A stretch of DNA of 64,000 nt from Phycisphaerales bacterium (GTDB taxonomy: Bacteria; Planctomycetota; Phycisphaerae; UBA1845; UTPLA1), in the NCBI GenBank assembly GCA_022360095.1, contig JAKSDK010000448.1:1-64000 (forward strand), in the 5' to 3' direction. Positions within the stretch are counted from its first letter, which is position 1; each line of letters starts with the position of its first letter. A program made the translations under genes and the position numbers. The notes under the pieces are model-generated. The model was not told where the DNA came from and did no database searches. It saw only the letters and a program-made list of their open reading frames with translations. This document shows, in pieces, positions 1 through 8,398 of this stretch.

Positions 1-44
1 ATCGCCGAAGACCGGTAGTGAACATCCAAACCAATGTACAACAT
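1..44 (-). CDS. IS110-family transposase, N-terminal fragment cut by window edge
   Basis: The first 14 codons read MLYIGLDVHYRSSA. This is the typical opening of IS110-family transposases, where the Asp of the IGLDVH motif (D7) is the first acidic residue of the RuvC-like DEDD domain. The ATG at 44 follows an AAGGAGG Shine-Dalgarno with about 7 nt spacing. The rest of the gene lies outside the window, so the IS110 or IS1111 subgroup and the intactness of the element cannot be judged. Only 14 residues are visible, but motif, start and ribosome site agree. Confidence 0.75.
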   Translation of the reverse strand, partial: MLYIGLDVHYRSSA

Positions 45-240
45 CACTTGCCTCCTTATGTGGTGAACGGGTCTCGTTACAACCCCAACATTACCGCGTA
101 AGGAGGCTTCCTTCATAGTTTCAGGGTTGCCGCGCAGCGGCGACCCCGGGGACAGGAGACCCATCGAACAAAACAACTCTGAAGGAGTTGTGTCTTTTCT
201 TCGAAATCAGAGCGCAACTCTTTCAGGGTTAAAATGTGTG
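45..240 (-). ncRNA. Candidate bridge RNA region upstream of the IS110-type transposase
   Basis: About 200 nt of non-coding sequence lie between the transposase start and the REP-like palindrome. IS110-group elements are known to encode a bridge RNA of roughly this length in this position. Visible structure includes a 10-bp hairpin at 124-146 (one G-U pair, loop GCA), a 7-bp hairpin at 173-191, and a possible long-range pairing of 185-192 with 213-220. The 10-mer TTTCAGGGTT occurs twice, at 119-128 and 221-230. The RNA call is inferred from location and structure. Its ends are not resolved. Confidence 0.35.
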
Positions 241-253
241 GGAATCACGCGGT

Positions 254-310
254 CCCAGGGTAGCGCCTGCGGCGCAACCCTGGGCTAAAGGACGTAGCCC
301 CGTTGGGGCT
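254..310. repeat. REP-like palindromic repeat beside the IS end
   Basis: A 14-bp inverted repeat (254-267 with 271-284, one mismatch, loop TGC) is followed by a second perfect hairpin, AGCCCC-GTT-GGGGCT, at 296-310. A compound GC-rich palindrome like this resembles REP/BIME elements mobilised by RAYT transposases, and from memory very similar strings recur in planctomycete genomes. No other copy was seen in this window. It lies just beyond the likely IS110 left end, so it may be the insertion target. Confidence 0.5.
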
Positions 311-341
311 TAAGAGCAACCGATGGCCGTGAAATGACAAA

Positions 342-554
342 TCACCCGGGTGCACATCGTTTGCGTTCGCGCAAAGGGTGAGGAATCCCACGGGACATAA
401 AAAGACGGAGCTGCTCGGCCAATCGAGCGGCAAGGACGTTATGCTTCTTAGCTCGCTCCTCCGCTATCATGGCCTCGACTGTTTTTCGAAACAGAACTTG
501 GTCACCAGCGGTGCCAGCTTTCACGAGAGAGATGAGTAGATCAGACCTTGCCAT
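342..554 (-). pseudogene. Truncated AAA-ATPase N-terminus
   Basis: From the ATG at 554 the first ~52 residues (MARSDLLISLVKAGTAGDQ, then a helical stretch with AEERAKKHNVLAARLAEQ) match my memory of the N-terminal helical region of a family of single-domain AAA ATPases often encoded next to a subtilisin-like protease. After about position 399 the frame runs into unrelated, low-quality sequence and stops at 342. No Walker A or B motif and no protease gene are present, so this is a decayed or cut remnant. A TTTGCG-TTCG-CGCAAA hairpin (360-375) lies in the tail. Family assignment rests on recall, not on a search. Confidence 0.45.
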
Positions 555-1327
555 GCTATGGTGCCATCCGCATACTTTCCCTAAACAAATACTATACACG
601 GGAAGGAACGTCATGCCCTGTGAAATTACCAGGTGCCATGACCGTAACAATATTATCCGCAAGAGCTGTCGTGGTGATAAAAAAAGTCGTAATAGGACGA
701 TAAGGGCTCAGGAGGTCGAAGCCTTCCGGCATTTAGCTCTCGTTGAGGACATCGCCTAGAAGACTATGCGGCTATTATATCGCAAGTATAACAAATCAAC
801 GATAGGGCGAAATCCACGACATATTGCAAGACGCTTTCCACGGGACCGACCCAGATCTTGGTTCAGGACCGTCAGCATGAGGCTATCGATCAATGAACCA
901 TGATCGCTCGGAGGAGATGCATTGCAAGGCCCTGGTCCTTGTAGGAGGCAAAAGGCACAACCGTCGAGCGCGCCAACCTCAGCCGAGCTTGCCGATGGCA
1001 GAATGAGTATGACGAGGGAGCGGTGCCCGTGGACTCAGCCCGAGATAACCTACGAGCGAATCGGCATGTTGCACGGGCGAAGCTTGCTCAAAGAAGTTGG
1101 CCCCAAGACAGGTAGGAGTCCGGGCGGAATTCGAACACCAACCGGTGCATTTTCAAAGCCAAGCCTCCTCTCCAAGCATCGCCAAGCGTGCGATTTTTGT
1201 GCCATTATTTTCTAGGCGTGTGCCATTTATTTATTTGCGCGCCAAAAACCAGTGTGAATCACCCGGTTGGGTGGGAAGCTTGACGGGAAAAAAGGTGTGT
1301 GGCCCGTCTGTGACCTGCAAAACAAAC
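555..1327. other. Gene-poor, degenerate stretch 3' of tRNA-Arg
   Basis: I see no convincing gene here. Short frames lack ribosome sites and recognisable motifs. Around 1118-1140 a segment resembles the T-arm end of a tRNA gene in antisense (GGCGGAATTCGAAC against GGCAGGATTCGAAC in the intact tRNA), without a complete cloverleaf. AT-rich patches occur at 660-860 and 1190-1250. The stretch ends exactly at the tRNA 3' end, as expected for the decayed edge of an integrated island. Confidence 0.4.
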
Positions 1328-1400
<73 letters not shown>

Positions 1401-1574
1401 TAATGATGATTCGCAAAAGATGTTATACCCGATCCGGCTTGAATTGAAGTCGCGGAATCAGATTGGGGAGCCCTTCGGACCAGTCTTGTGTGATGCCCAG
1501 CCCAAAATGGCTTCGAGCGACCGGCCTCGAACATGCCGCCACACCCGATATTTCAGCATGTCCACAGGCGTTGG

Positions 1575-3428
1575 TTAGGCCGTCTGTTTGCGAATGGTCA
1601 TGTCAAAATTGCGAACCATGGACCGGTGCATCGAGATGCCGATCAGAAAATAAACGCCGGCCGAACAGAAAGAAGCAATGAAGGCAATCATACGGCAGAA
1701 ATTCAATTTCGTTGGGCGGGCGACGCCCAATCCGGTGCTCAGTGCCTTTTCCGGGTCGATGGCAATATAAGGCGCCGTAAACGGCGTCAGCGGCATAAAA
1801 GCGGCCGTCAATTCTTCGGCCTCCGCGTTACTCAATAACGCAAACGCACATGTTCCCGTCAAACCAAAAACAGCGATCACAATGCCCATACTCGTAAAGA
1901 CAGCCCCCATGGTCTTTCGGCTCTTAATTGAGGCCTGCAGGCCCACCATGCACGCAAAAGCCGTGAAGGCAATGAGAAGAACCGGGAGCGTAATGAGCAC
2001 CTCCCAATTCACGACGGCTTGCTTGTTGAACAAGCGCCCCGTAACCAGGTCGAAACACAGAAACAACGCAACGGACAAATAGGGCACCAGCAACATGGGA
2101 CCGGCAGAGTAGACCAACCCCCAAATCTTGCCGGTGATGATCTTCGCACTGGTAAGCGGGGTCGCAAGCACAAGCTCCAGCGTATTAGATTCCTTCTCAC
2201 GGGTCATTGATGTGGCGGCGGTCGTCGTCGCAATAAAAAGCGCGATGCCCAGCTCCACAGCTACGAGCCCATAGAGCCACGCGCGCGTCTCGCCCAAGGT
2301 CAATTCACCCGTACCGTGGAAGATGAGCAGCACAATGGCCATACACAGACCAATACCAAGCATGAGATAACGAACCAAAGCGCCGCCACCGGCCGCGGCC
2401 CCGGTCACGGATTCACGCCAGGTGATGGGGTTCTTTTTGACATGTCGAGGTTTGCGAGTCCGTCCGCCGCTGTCGTCGTGATCCTCGGGACGACCTCGAC
2501 GGGAAAAGAGCCGAGACCAAAGCGTGGCCTCTCCCTCCTTCGCACTGCGGCGGACAAAGAAAAGACTGACCGTGATCAACACGGCTGAGATCAAACCACT
2601 CAAGATGATGTAGCTGTAATGAGGATATGCAAGCAGATAGGGACCTGGAAAGCCGTAATGTGTCACAGCGCCGTATTCCGGAGCAGGCGTCTCGCCCAAC
2701 ACGACCTGAAGCGAAAGAAAGGGATGAAAGGCCGCAAGCCAACTCATTCTCTCGATTTGCCCCGGCGCAGGGACGGCCTCAGCCGGAATCAGGCTCGACA
2801 CGGAGGCCAGGCTATAGACGGTGATCAGATACACCGCGATGGCAAGATAGAACGAAAACACCGTTCGACCGGTGCCGATTTTTATGACACTGATGACAAT
2901 CGCCAGCGTACCGGTCAATAGTGCAGTGGCGCCGGCAAGAGCGATCGCGAGCGCAATTTTATCCCCCGTCACACCGCCGTAAACCATCATGATGCAAAAC
3001 AGAGGAATGCCCGCGAACAGCAGAACGAACACAAAATAGAGCCTGCTCAACAACGAGCCAAGCACGATTTGACCGTTGGTCAAAGGCGTGGAAAGGAGAA
3101 TGCTGTAGGTCTGAGAATCTTTTTCCTGGGTGATGGCCGCAGCGGCAAAAACAGGAGCGATCACGCTGACCATTAAGAGCTGGAGCAAGGAAAGGTATTT
3201 GAAGACGACTGTTGCATTTTTTGCGAGATCCGCCAGCGACGAGCCGCCGCCTTCATAGGTGAAGAGGACCCCGAACGCGACGGCGACGGTCAGCGCGACA
3301 AGGTAGAGGAGCCGTATCCACAGATGACGAACGCGCTTCCCGCCGGCGCTCACCACACGAACCAAAATCGGATTCGCGGGAACAAGCCGCCAGAACCAAA
3401 GTCCGAGATCTTTCAGAACGGCCTGCAC
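1575..3428 (-). CDS. Duplicated ABC-2 type transporter permease
   Basis: A 617-residue integral membrane protein made of two ABC-2 permease halves. The first TM is near residues 36-56 and the second near 78-99. Each half carries the same signature after a TM: TQEKDSQTYSILLSTPLT near 100-117 and MTREKESNTLELVLATPLT in the second half, showing internal duplication. A basic, Arg/Lys-rich cytoplasmic linker near residues 290-345 joins them. It probably forms the membrane part of an exporter with the ATPase at 4602-5531. It is last in a minus-strand run, 37 bp after the preceding gene. Substrate unknown. Confidence 0.8.
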   Translation of the reverse strand: MQAVLKDLGLWFWRLVPANPILVRVVSAGGKRVRHLWIRLLYLVALTVAVAFGVLFTYEGGGSSLADLAKNATVVFKYLSLLQLLMVSVIAPVFAAAAITQEKDSQTYSILLSTPLTNGQIVLGSLLSRLYFVFVLLFAGIPLFCIMMVYGGVTGDKIALAIALAGATALLTGTLAIVISVIKIGTGRTVFSFYLAIAVYLITVYSLASVSSLIPAEAVPAPGQIERMSWLAAFHPFLSLQVVLGETPAPEYGAVTHYGFPGPYLLAYPHYSYIILSGLISAVLITVSLFFVRRSAKEGEATLWSRLFSRRGRPEDHDDSGGRTRKPRHVKKNPITWRESVTGAAAGGGALVRYLMLGIGLCMAIVLLIFHGTGELTLGETRAWLYGLVAVELGIALFIATTTAATSMTREKESNTLELVLATPLTSAKIITGKIWGLVYSAGPMLLVPYLSVALFLCFDLVTGRLFNKQAVVNWEVLITLPVLLIAFTAFACMVGLQASIKSRKTMGAVFTSMGIVIAVFGLTGTCAFALLSNAEAEELTAAFMPLTPFTAPYIAIDPEKALSTGLGVARPTKLNFCRMIAFIASFCSAGVYFLIGISMHRSMVRNFDMTIRKQTA

Positions 3429-3465
3429 GCCGTGCGTCTCCTCAGAATCAACGAAAAACGCGAGC

Positions 3466-4545
3466 CTAGAGAGGGATTCGTTTCATGCCCTTTTCAGTCA
3501 ATGCCTCTCGAACCGACTCTTTGGCATCGGTACGCTGCTTCGAAGTGGCCAGGCCTTCTATTCGACGCTTCAGCTCACGACCGATGTCGTCCAAGGGTTT
3601 CATAAGTTCATCACGGGTCTTGTCCAAATGGTACTTCCAGGGGCCACGATTGAATTTCTCGTCGATTTTCCATGCGAGCGACTCCGCAATCCAAACGTCT
3701 CTGATCTTTCGGCGCCATTCAGACGTCTTGCATTTCTTGGCACGCTCCAGGCATTCCTTCAAGATGGCTTCCGCAGAAGCGATCTGAGACTCATCGAAGC
3801 CGTAATACACCCGCGCGTTACTGACGTAGCGTTCCCAGTCTCGTTCGACATTCGTCTCCCAGCGAATTCGGTTCTCCGCACGCCGGCGTGCATCGCGATG
3901 CTCTTTGGTCTCATTGGGATCCACCGGCTCCTGCTCGTCGACATTATCATTGCTGTCCCAGAAAGGATTGGCGAAATCGCCGACATCACCTTCTTCCCAG
4001 CGTTTCATCCGACTCTTGAACATCACCAGCCCCGCGGTGAGCCCCGTCATATCTCCCGTAAATTGAAGACGCTGCTTGATGGTCATTTTCTTGCCGATCT
4101 CCGTAGCGCTATCGGCGAAAAACTTCTCCAGGGCCGGGATCATGGGCTTGGTCAGTTTTGCAAACTCGATGGCGGAATCCTTGGGAAAACGGCCGTCATG
4201 TTCGATCGCCGTGGCCATCATCATCTCAAAAATGTCGCGACCGAGTTTGGCATTCTCATTCGCGAACTTGACCAATTGTCGCTGAATCACACCCTGGACG
4301 TCCTTCTCCTGCCCGTCGTCAAGGTCATATCGTGACTTCATCCGTTGCGTGAACTTGACGCTCATGGCCCGAGCCATGGCCGGCGTGAAACGAACGCCGA
4401 TTTCCGTCGGTTTCATTTCGGCGATTTTCGTTTCGCTCTCTTCAAACGTGTCCGGCTCATCGGATCGGGCCATTGCAACGGAAAAAACCAGCGGAAAAAC
4501 CGCGATGCAGGCCGCTCGTCGTCTGTGCTGCCTTATCCACATCAT
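3466..4545 (-). CDS. Exported helical protein of unknown function
   Basis: A 359-residue protein with a signal peptide (RQHRRR n-region, then a hydrophobic core to about residue 26, cleavage near VAMA-RSDE). The mature part is rich in charged residues and predicted helix, with no family I recognise and no cysteines forming an obvious motif. Start chosen at the first of two adjacent ATGs because ACGGAGG lies 5 nt upstream. It sits between the ABC ATPase and the duplicated permease, so it may be a periplasmic accessory of that exporter. That role is inferred from position only. Confidence 0.65.
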   Translation of the reverse strand: MMWIRQHRRRAACIAVFPLVFSVAMARSDEPDTFEESETKIAEMKPTEIGVRFTPAMARAMSVKFTQRMKSRYDLDDGQEKDVQGVIQRQLVKFANENAKLGRDIFEMMMATAIEHDGRFPKDSAIEFAKLTKPMIPALEKFFADSATEIGKKMTIKQRLQFTGDMTGLTAGLVMFKSRMKRWEEGDVGDFANPFWDSNDNVDEQEPVDPNETKEHRDARRRAENRIRWETNVERDWERYVSNARVYYGFDESQIASAEAILKECLERAKKCKTSEWRRKIRDVWIAESLAWKIDEKFNRGPWKYHLDKTRDELMKPLDDIGRELKRRIEGLATSKQRTDAKESVREALTEKGMKRIPL

Positions 4546-4601
4546 GCCAACCTCCGTTCAAGAAAGCCCAAGTCAGATTGCGAGACGACTTGGTCCAGTG
4601 C

Positions 4602-5531
4602 CTACTGAATGATACCCTTGGTGAACCGCATGAATGCAGTTTCCAAGTTCACCTGTTCTTCTTTGATCTCCTGCAACGGCAGTTTCGCATTCAGAATGGC
4701 TCGCGCCAGGAACGCAAAATCGTGGGTTTCCTGTTTCAACGAAACCAAGAGCCGTCCGTCATTCGGTTCGACGGCTTCCACCTGCTCCAGCCCTTGCAGG
4801 ACCGGGATCGCGCGCTCCTGGTATGAACCCACCTTGACTTCGACGGACGTGCCGGTTCGAGTGCGGCGGACAATGTCTTCGAGGGAACCGTGGAACAGAA
4901 GCTCACCGCGTTCAATAATGCCGACGGTCGTGCATAACTCGGCCAACTCGTGCAGAATGTGCGAGCTGATGATAATCGTCTTTCCCATCCGTCGGAGTTC
5001 TTTGAGTAGCTCTCTCATTTCGATGCGCGCACGAGGGTCCAGTCCACTCGCGGGCTCATCAAGAAAAAGGACTTTCGGATCGTGCAACAAAACACGGGCG
5101 ACACTCAAACGCTGCTTCATTCCACGGGAAAGTCCGTCCACCAGAGCATCGCGTTTGTAGGCCAGATCGGTCAGCTCGAGCACGTCTCCCACGACACGCT
5201 TACGCTGGTCCCCTTGGATGTTGTATGCGGCGGCAAAGAACTCAAGGTATTCCTGGACGACCATGTCCTCGTAAGCCCCAAAGAAATCAGGCACATAACC
5301 AATCAGCGGACGAATGATTCGGGACTCGTAGCCCACGGTATGGCCGCAGACCTTCGCCTCACCCCAGGTCGGCTGGAGCAAGGTGGCAAGAATACGAATC
5401 GTTGTCGTCTTGCCGGCGCCGTTGGGGCCGATGTACCCGAAACACTCCCCCTCTTCGATGTTCAGGTGTAAGCCGCTAAGGGCGACGAGCTTGCCGTAAC
5501 GCTTGGTCAAATTGATCGTTTGGATGATCAC
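4602..5531 (-). CDS. ABC transporter ATP-binding protein (ABC-2 exporter type)
   Basis: A 309-residue ATPase with Walker A GPNGAGKTT near residues 35-43, an LSRGMKQRL signature, and Walker B VLFLDEPASGLDP followed by the usual switch His (SSHILHE). The C-terminal ~80 residues form the extension typical of multidrug/lipid exporter ATPases of the CcmA/NatA kind. It would power the duplicated permease at 1575-3428. The start lies 14 bp after the stop of the upstream membrane-protein gene, suggesting one transcript. Substrate cannot be read from sequence. Confidence 0.9.
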   Translation of the reverse strand: MIIQTINLTKRYGKLVALSGLHLNIEEGECFGYIGPNGAGKTTTIRILATLLQPTWGEAKVCGHTVGYESRIIRPLIGYVPDFFGAYEDMVVQEYLEFFAAAYNIQGDQRKRVVGDVLELTDLAYKRDALVDGLSRGMKQRLSVARVLLHDPKVLFLDEPASGLDPRARIEMRELLKELRRMGKTIIISSHILHELAELCTTVGIIERGELLFHGSLEDIVRRTRTGTSVEVKVGSYQERAIPVLQGLEQVEAVEPNDGRLLVSLKQETHDFAFLARAILNAKLPLQEIKEEQVNLETAFMRFTKGIIQ

Positions 5532-5544
5532 GGCTGTTTGATGC

Positions 5545-7941
5545 TCACGGTCTCTCTACCGGAATCACGAACCGATATAGTGTAAGCGATTTCTCGGGCA
5601 GGAGGTTGGTCCGATTGACCTCCAGCACGACCGGCGACGGCTCCTCTGAAAACCCGATCAAGATCGCCGTCCTCGGTGTGATCTGATGGGTACACCCCAT
5701 CGATCGACCATGCGATCGACGAAGCACCTGCCGATTATTGGACGGATTATTTTCCAACAGATCGAATACCGACAAAAGCAACATGGATGCATACTCGCCT
5801 CTCGCCCTAAGGCGCGGCACATTGGACGCCCCGGTACCGGTTCGAGCCAAGTTGCCGAAGCCTGGGAGGTCGCCTCTCCATTGTTGCATAAAGGTCGTTA
5901 AAAGTAAGCTACGGCCAGGATACAGCTTCGGAGGGTCCTCGGGCCCACGAGTCGGATCTTCCATCACATACAGCCGTTCGTACAATGCAGCCGCATCCAG
6001 GTCCGCTTCGGGCCCATCGGCAGGCAATTCACCGAGATACAGACAGTTGAGACTCGTCGCGGCGCCCGTGCCGGCCCCTGCAACCTCTTCTCGTCCTTCC
6101 AGAATGAAACACTCACGCAACGTAACACCGAGCCGATTACGAATGTAACTCCCCGAGCCGAACCGTTTGTCCTCATCGACGACGAACCTGGCATCAAGAG
6201 TGCCCTGCAAGGCGCCTTGCCAGAATCCTTGAAACTCCTTCAGCGTCGCGCGAACCGGCACGCCTCTTAGCAAATCGCCTCCACGGGCGGATTGATATTT
6301 GTCCGGCGCGACGTACTTTGCCTCATCGAAGGTCGCGGATGTCGATCGTGGCATAACGCGCAGAAGACCGAAAGATCGTTGACCGGTGTCGTGCTCGACA
6401 CCGAGCGGCAAACGCAGGTCCAATCGTGTGTGATCGTGGGTCTTGACGCCCAACATGCAGGAAGCATGAGCATAGTCGTCGCCGGCCTTCGCATCGATCA
6501 CCGTTGTCTGCCACAATTTGGTTGTTACGCCGCGCAAGGTCCAGACCATCCCCGTGCCGATCACGATGCCGACGAGACTGACGATGGCGAAGGCAGACCA
6601 GCAGAGATGCTCCCATGCGCGACGCTTGAGATACCAATAGGTGCCGACGGTGGCGATCAGGCAATAGGCCACCGCAAATAGGATCGCGAAGACGAGAAAT
6701 GCCGCGCTGACCGTCTGAAAACCGATCGTCTTTCGAGCGTTATCGAACAGATTATGAATTTCCACAAATGGGCCCGTCTCATCCAGACGAACCTTGGGCA
6801 AAGCCAGGAAGTTCCGACCGATGACCTTGTTACTGACCCTGATGAAGTCCTCCGCACTCTCATCATCCAGGATACGACCGGCTTCGTCGTTTGAACGCAC
6901 CAGTCCCTTGGGCACGGGAAGCAACTGTCGTAACGACGCTCCGACGAACGTGAGCGACCCGCGCCCCAGCAATCTTCGATAGGCGATCCGCTCCACACCA
7001 GGATCTTCAGCAGGGATGCCGACGACATCGGTACGATTTGACAAAGCGACCATGTCGCACTTCAAGATTGGATTGTTCGCATAATGCTTTTCCAGCGTGA
7101 TCATGTAGTTGTTGTCTTTGACGATTTCATCCGAAAACTCTTGCGCCTCCGTCTTCTGGCTCGCGCCCGTGATCGTGACTGGAAGGACCGACGCCAATGG
7201 TGAATTGACAAGGTTCTGCCAATTCTTGCCGGACGTGATCAACAGGCGCCCACCCGCATTCACCCAGTCGATCACAGCGGCGACCTGCTGGCGTGTGAGA
7301 ACGGAAGGATCGGCGTCGTCCCAAACGATGGCGTCAACGGATTCCAATCCCTGCCAGCGCGTCGGAAGCTCCTGCGGCGAGAGGAAGCGAACCGCACGCA
7401 AATTGACGGTGCCGTCCCCTTTGCCGGACCGCCGAGCATCCAACCAAGCAACGTGTGGCAACTTTTTAGGTGTGGTCAGATCGACGATCAGCAGTTCCTC
7501 GGACGACAATTCGGAGTAAGGATCCGAAACGAGTTCGGTGACTTCCTCGCCGGTATCGGTTCGGATCTTGACCAATAGCCCCTCCGAATCGTAGAGCTTG
7601 ACGCGAAGACGATCACCGCTGCTGAAAGAGTTCGGAACGAAATAAAGCTCGAAGGGTCGCCATTGTCCGTCCGGGGCCAGCGGTACGTCCAACACGGACA
7701 AGTCGACGTCGCCGTCACAGTCGATTTGTTCGGCCCGCAGCATGCCGTCGAAGGGCTTGCTGTCGAGACAACGGAGGTCCACCTGAACAAAGGTCCAGTT
7801 GCCGGAACGAACCAAAGGAATGGCACCCTCGAACAAGCCGACGCGCCGGATGCGCCCTTCGACCTGAGCCTGAAGCGACGGGACCCAGGGCCCGAACGAC
7901 GTCAGAAGAAAACAGATTAAGATGCCGTACGCTCGACTCAC
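5545..7941 (-). CDS. Large exported membrane protein linked to the ABC exporter
   Basis: About 798 residues. I start it at the GTG at 7941, because AAGGGAAG lies just upstream and the signal peptide (SRAYGILICFLLTSFG, cleavage near SLQA-Q) begins there. A GTG at 7998 would add 19 residues before the signal. The large extracytoplasmic part includes a GATase/Rossmann-like segment with VIDWVNAGGRLLITSGK near the middle. Two TM helices follow (FLVFAILFAVAYCLIATVG and AFAIVSLVGIVIGTGMVW), then a C-terminal soluble domain. No exact family recognised. It probably partners the ABC ATPase 14 bp downstream. Confidence 0.7.
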   Translation of the reverse strand: MSRAYGILICFLLTSFGPWVPSLQAQVEGRIRRVGLFEGAIPLVRSGNWTFVQVDLRCLDSKPFDGMLRAEQIDCDGDVDLSVLDVPLAPDGQWRPFELYFVPNSFSSGDRLRVKLYDSEGLLVKIRTDTGEEVTELVSDPYSELSSEELLIVDLTTPKKLPHVAWLDARRSGKGDGTVNLRAVRFLSPQELPTRWQGLESVDAIVWDDADPSVLTRQQVAAVIDWVNAGGRLLITSGKNWQNLVNSPLASVLPVTITGASQKTEAQEFSDEIVKDNNYMITLEKHYANNPILKCDMVALSNRTDVVGIPAEDPGVERIAYRRLLGRGSLTFVGASLRQLLPVPKGLVRSNDEAGRILDDESAEDFIRVSNKVIGRNFLALPKVRLDETGPFVEIHNLFDNARKTIGFQTVSAAFLVFAILFAVAYCLIATVGTYWYLKRRAWEHLCWSAFAIVSLVGIVIGTGMVWTLRGVTTKLWQTTVIDAKAGDDYAHASCMLGVKTHDHTRLDLRLPLGVEHDTGQRSFGLLRVMPRSTSATFDEAKYVAPDKYQSARGGDLLRGVPVRATLKEFQGFWQGALQGTLDARFVVDEDKRFGSGSYIRNRLGVTLRECFILEGREEVAGAGTGAATSLNCLYLGELPADGPEADLDAAALYERLYVMEDPTRGPEDPPKLYPGRSLLLTTFMQQWRGDLPGFGNLARTGTGASNVPRLRARGEYASMLLLSVFDLLENNPSNNRQVLRRSHGRSMGCTHQITPRTAILIGFSEEPSPVVLEVNRTNLLPEKSLTLYRFVIPVERP

Positions 7942-8015
7942 GATCGGGCTTCCCTTGACGTCAATGGGCTCCGAGGTTCGACCCATCCAACAAACCACAC
8001 GGTGCCCCTGTCATA

Positions 8016-8309
8016 CTACGGTTTTTCGTTACCGCACTGGCACACCATTTCACGACAACCGGGGCAGCCTTGAACATATTTATCAATGGCCTTGTTGAGA
8101 TCGATGCCTTCGACATTGGCCAGGGTGACCAACCAAGCCAGGACATCCGCGAACTCTCCCTCCTTTTCCTCCAGAGAGCCCTCGCCGATCGCCGCAGCCA
8201 ACTCCCCCACTTCCTCCATCAACCATAAGAACGTTCCCGCCGCCCCCCTTTTACGATCCTTGGCGGAATACATCCTCTCGATGACCTGTTGAAATTCACC
8301 AATATCCAT
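8016..8309 (-). CDS. MazG-like nucleotide pyrophosphohydrolase
   Basis: A 97-residue all-alpha protein with the MazG/dUTPase-like metal motif: LMEEVGELAAAI near residues 30-41 and EFADVLAWLVTL near 52-63, giving the EExxE ... ExxD acidic set. Such small proteins hydrolyse non-canonical or excess NTPs to NMP and pyrophosphate in the cytoplasm. The C-terminus ends with a CPGC...CQC cluster that may bind zinc. It precedes the ABC export genes on the same strand with about 75 bp between, so co-transcription is possible. The substrate nucleotide is not predictable. Confidence 0.85.
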   Translation of the reverse strand: MDIGEFQQVIERMYSAKDRKRGAAGTFLWLMEEVGELAAAIGEGSLEEKEGEFADVLAWLVTLANVEGIDLNKAIDKYVQGCPGCREMVCQCGNEKP

Positions 8310-8398
8310 AAATCATTTCCGGCAATTCAAAGATGACGGCCGATTTGAAGCGCCCGACGGTCCAAGCCTCCGACCTGCCGAGACGCCCGACGACCTGC

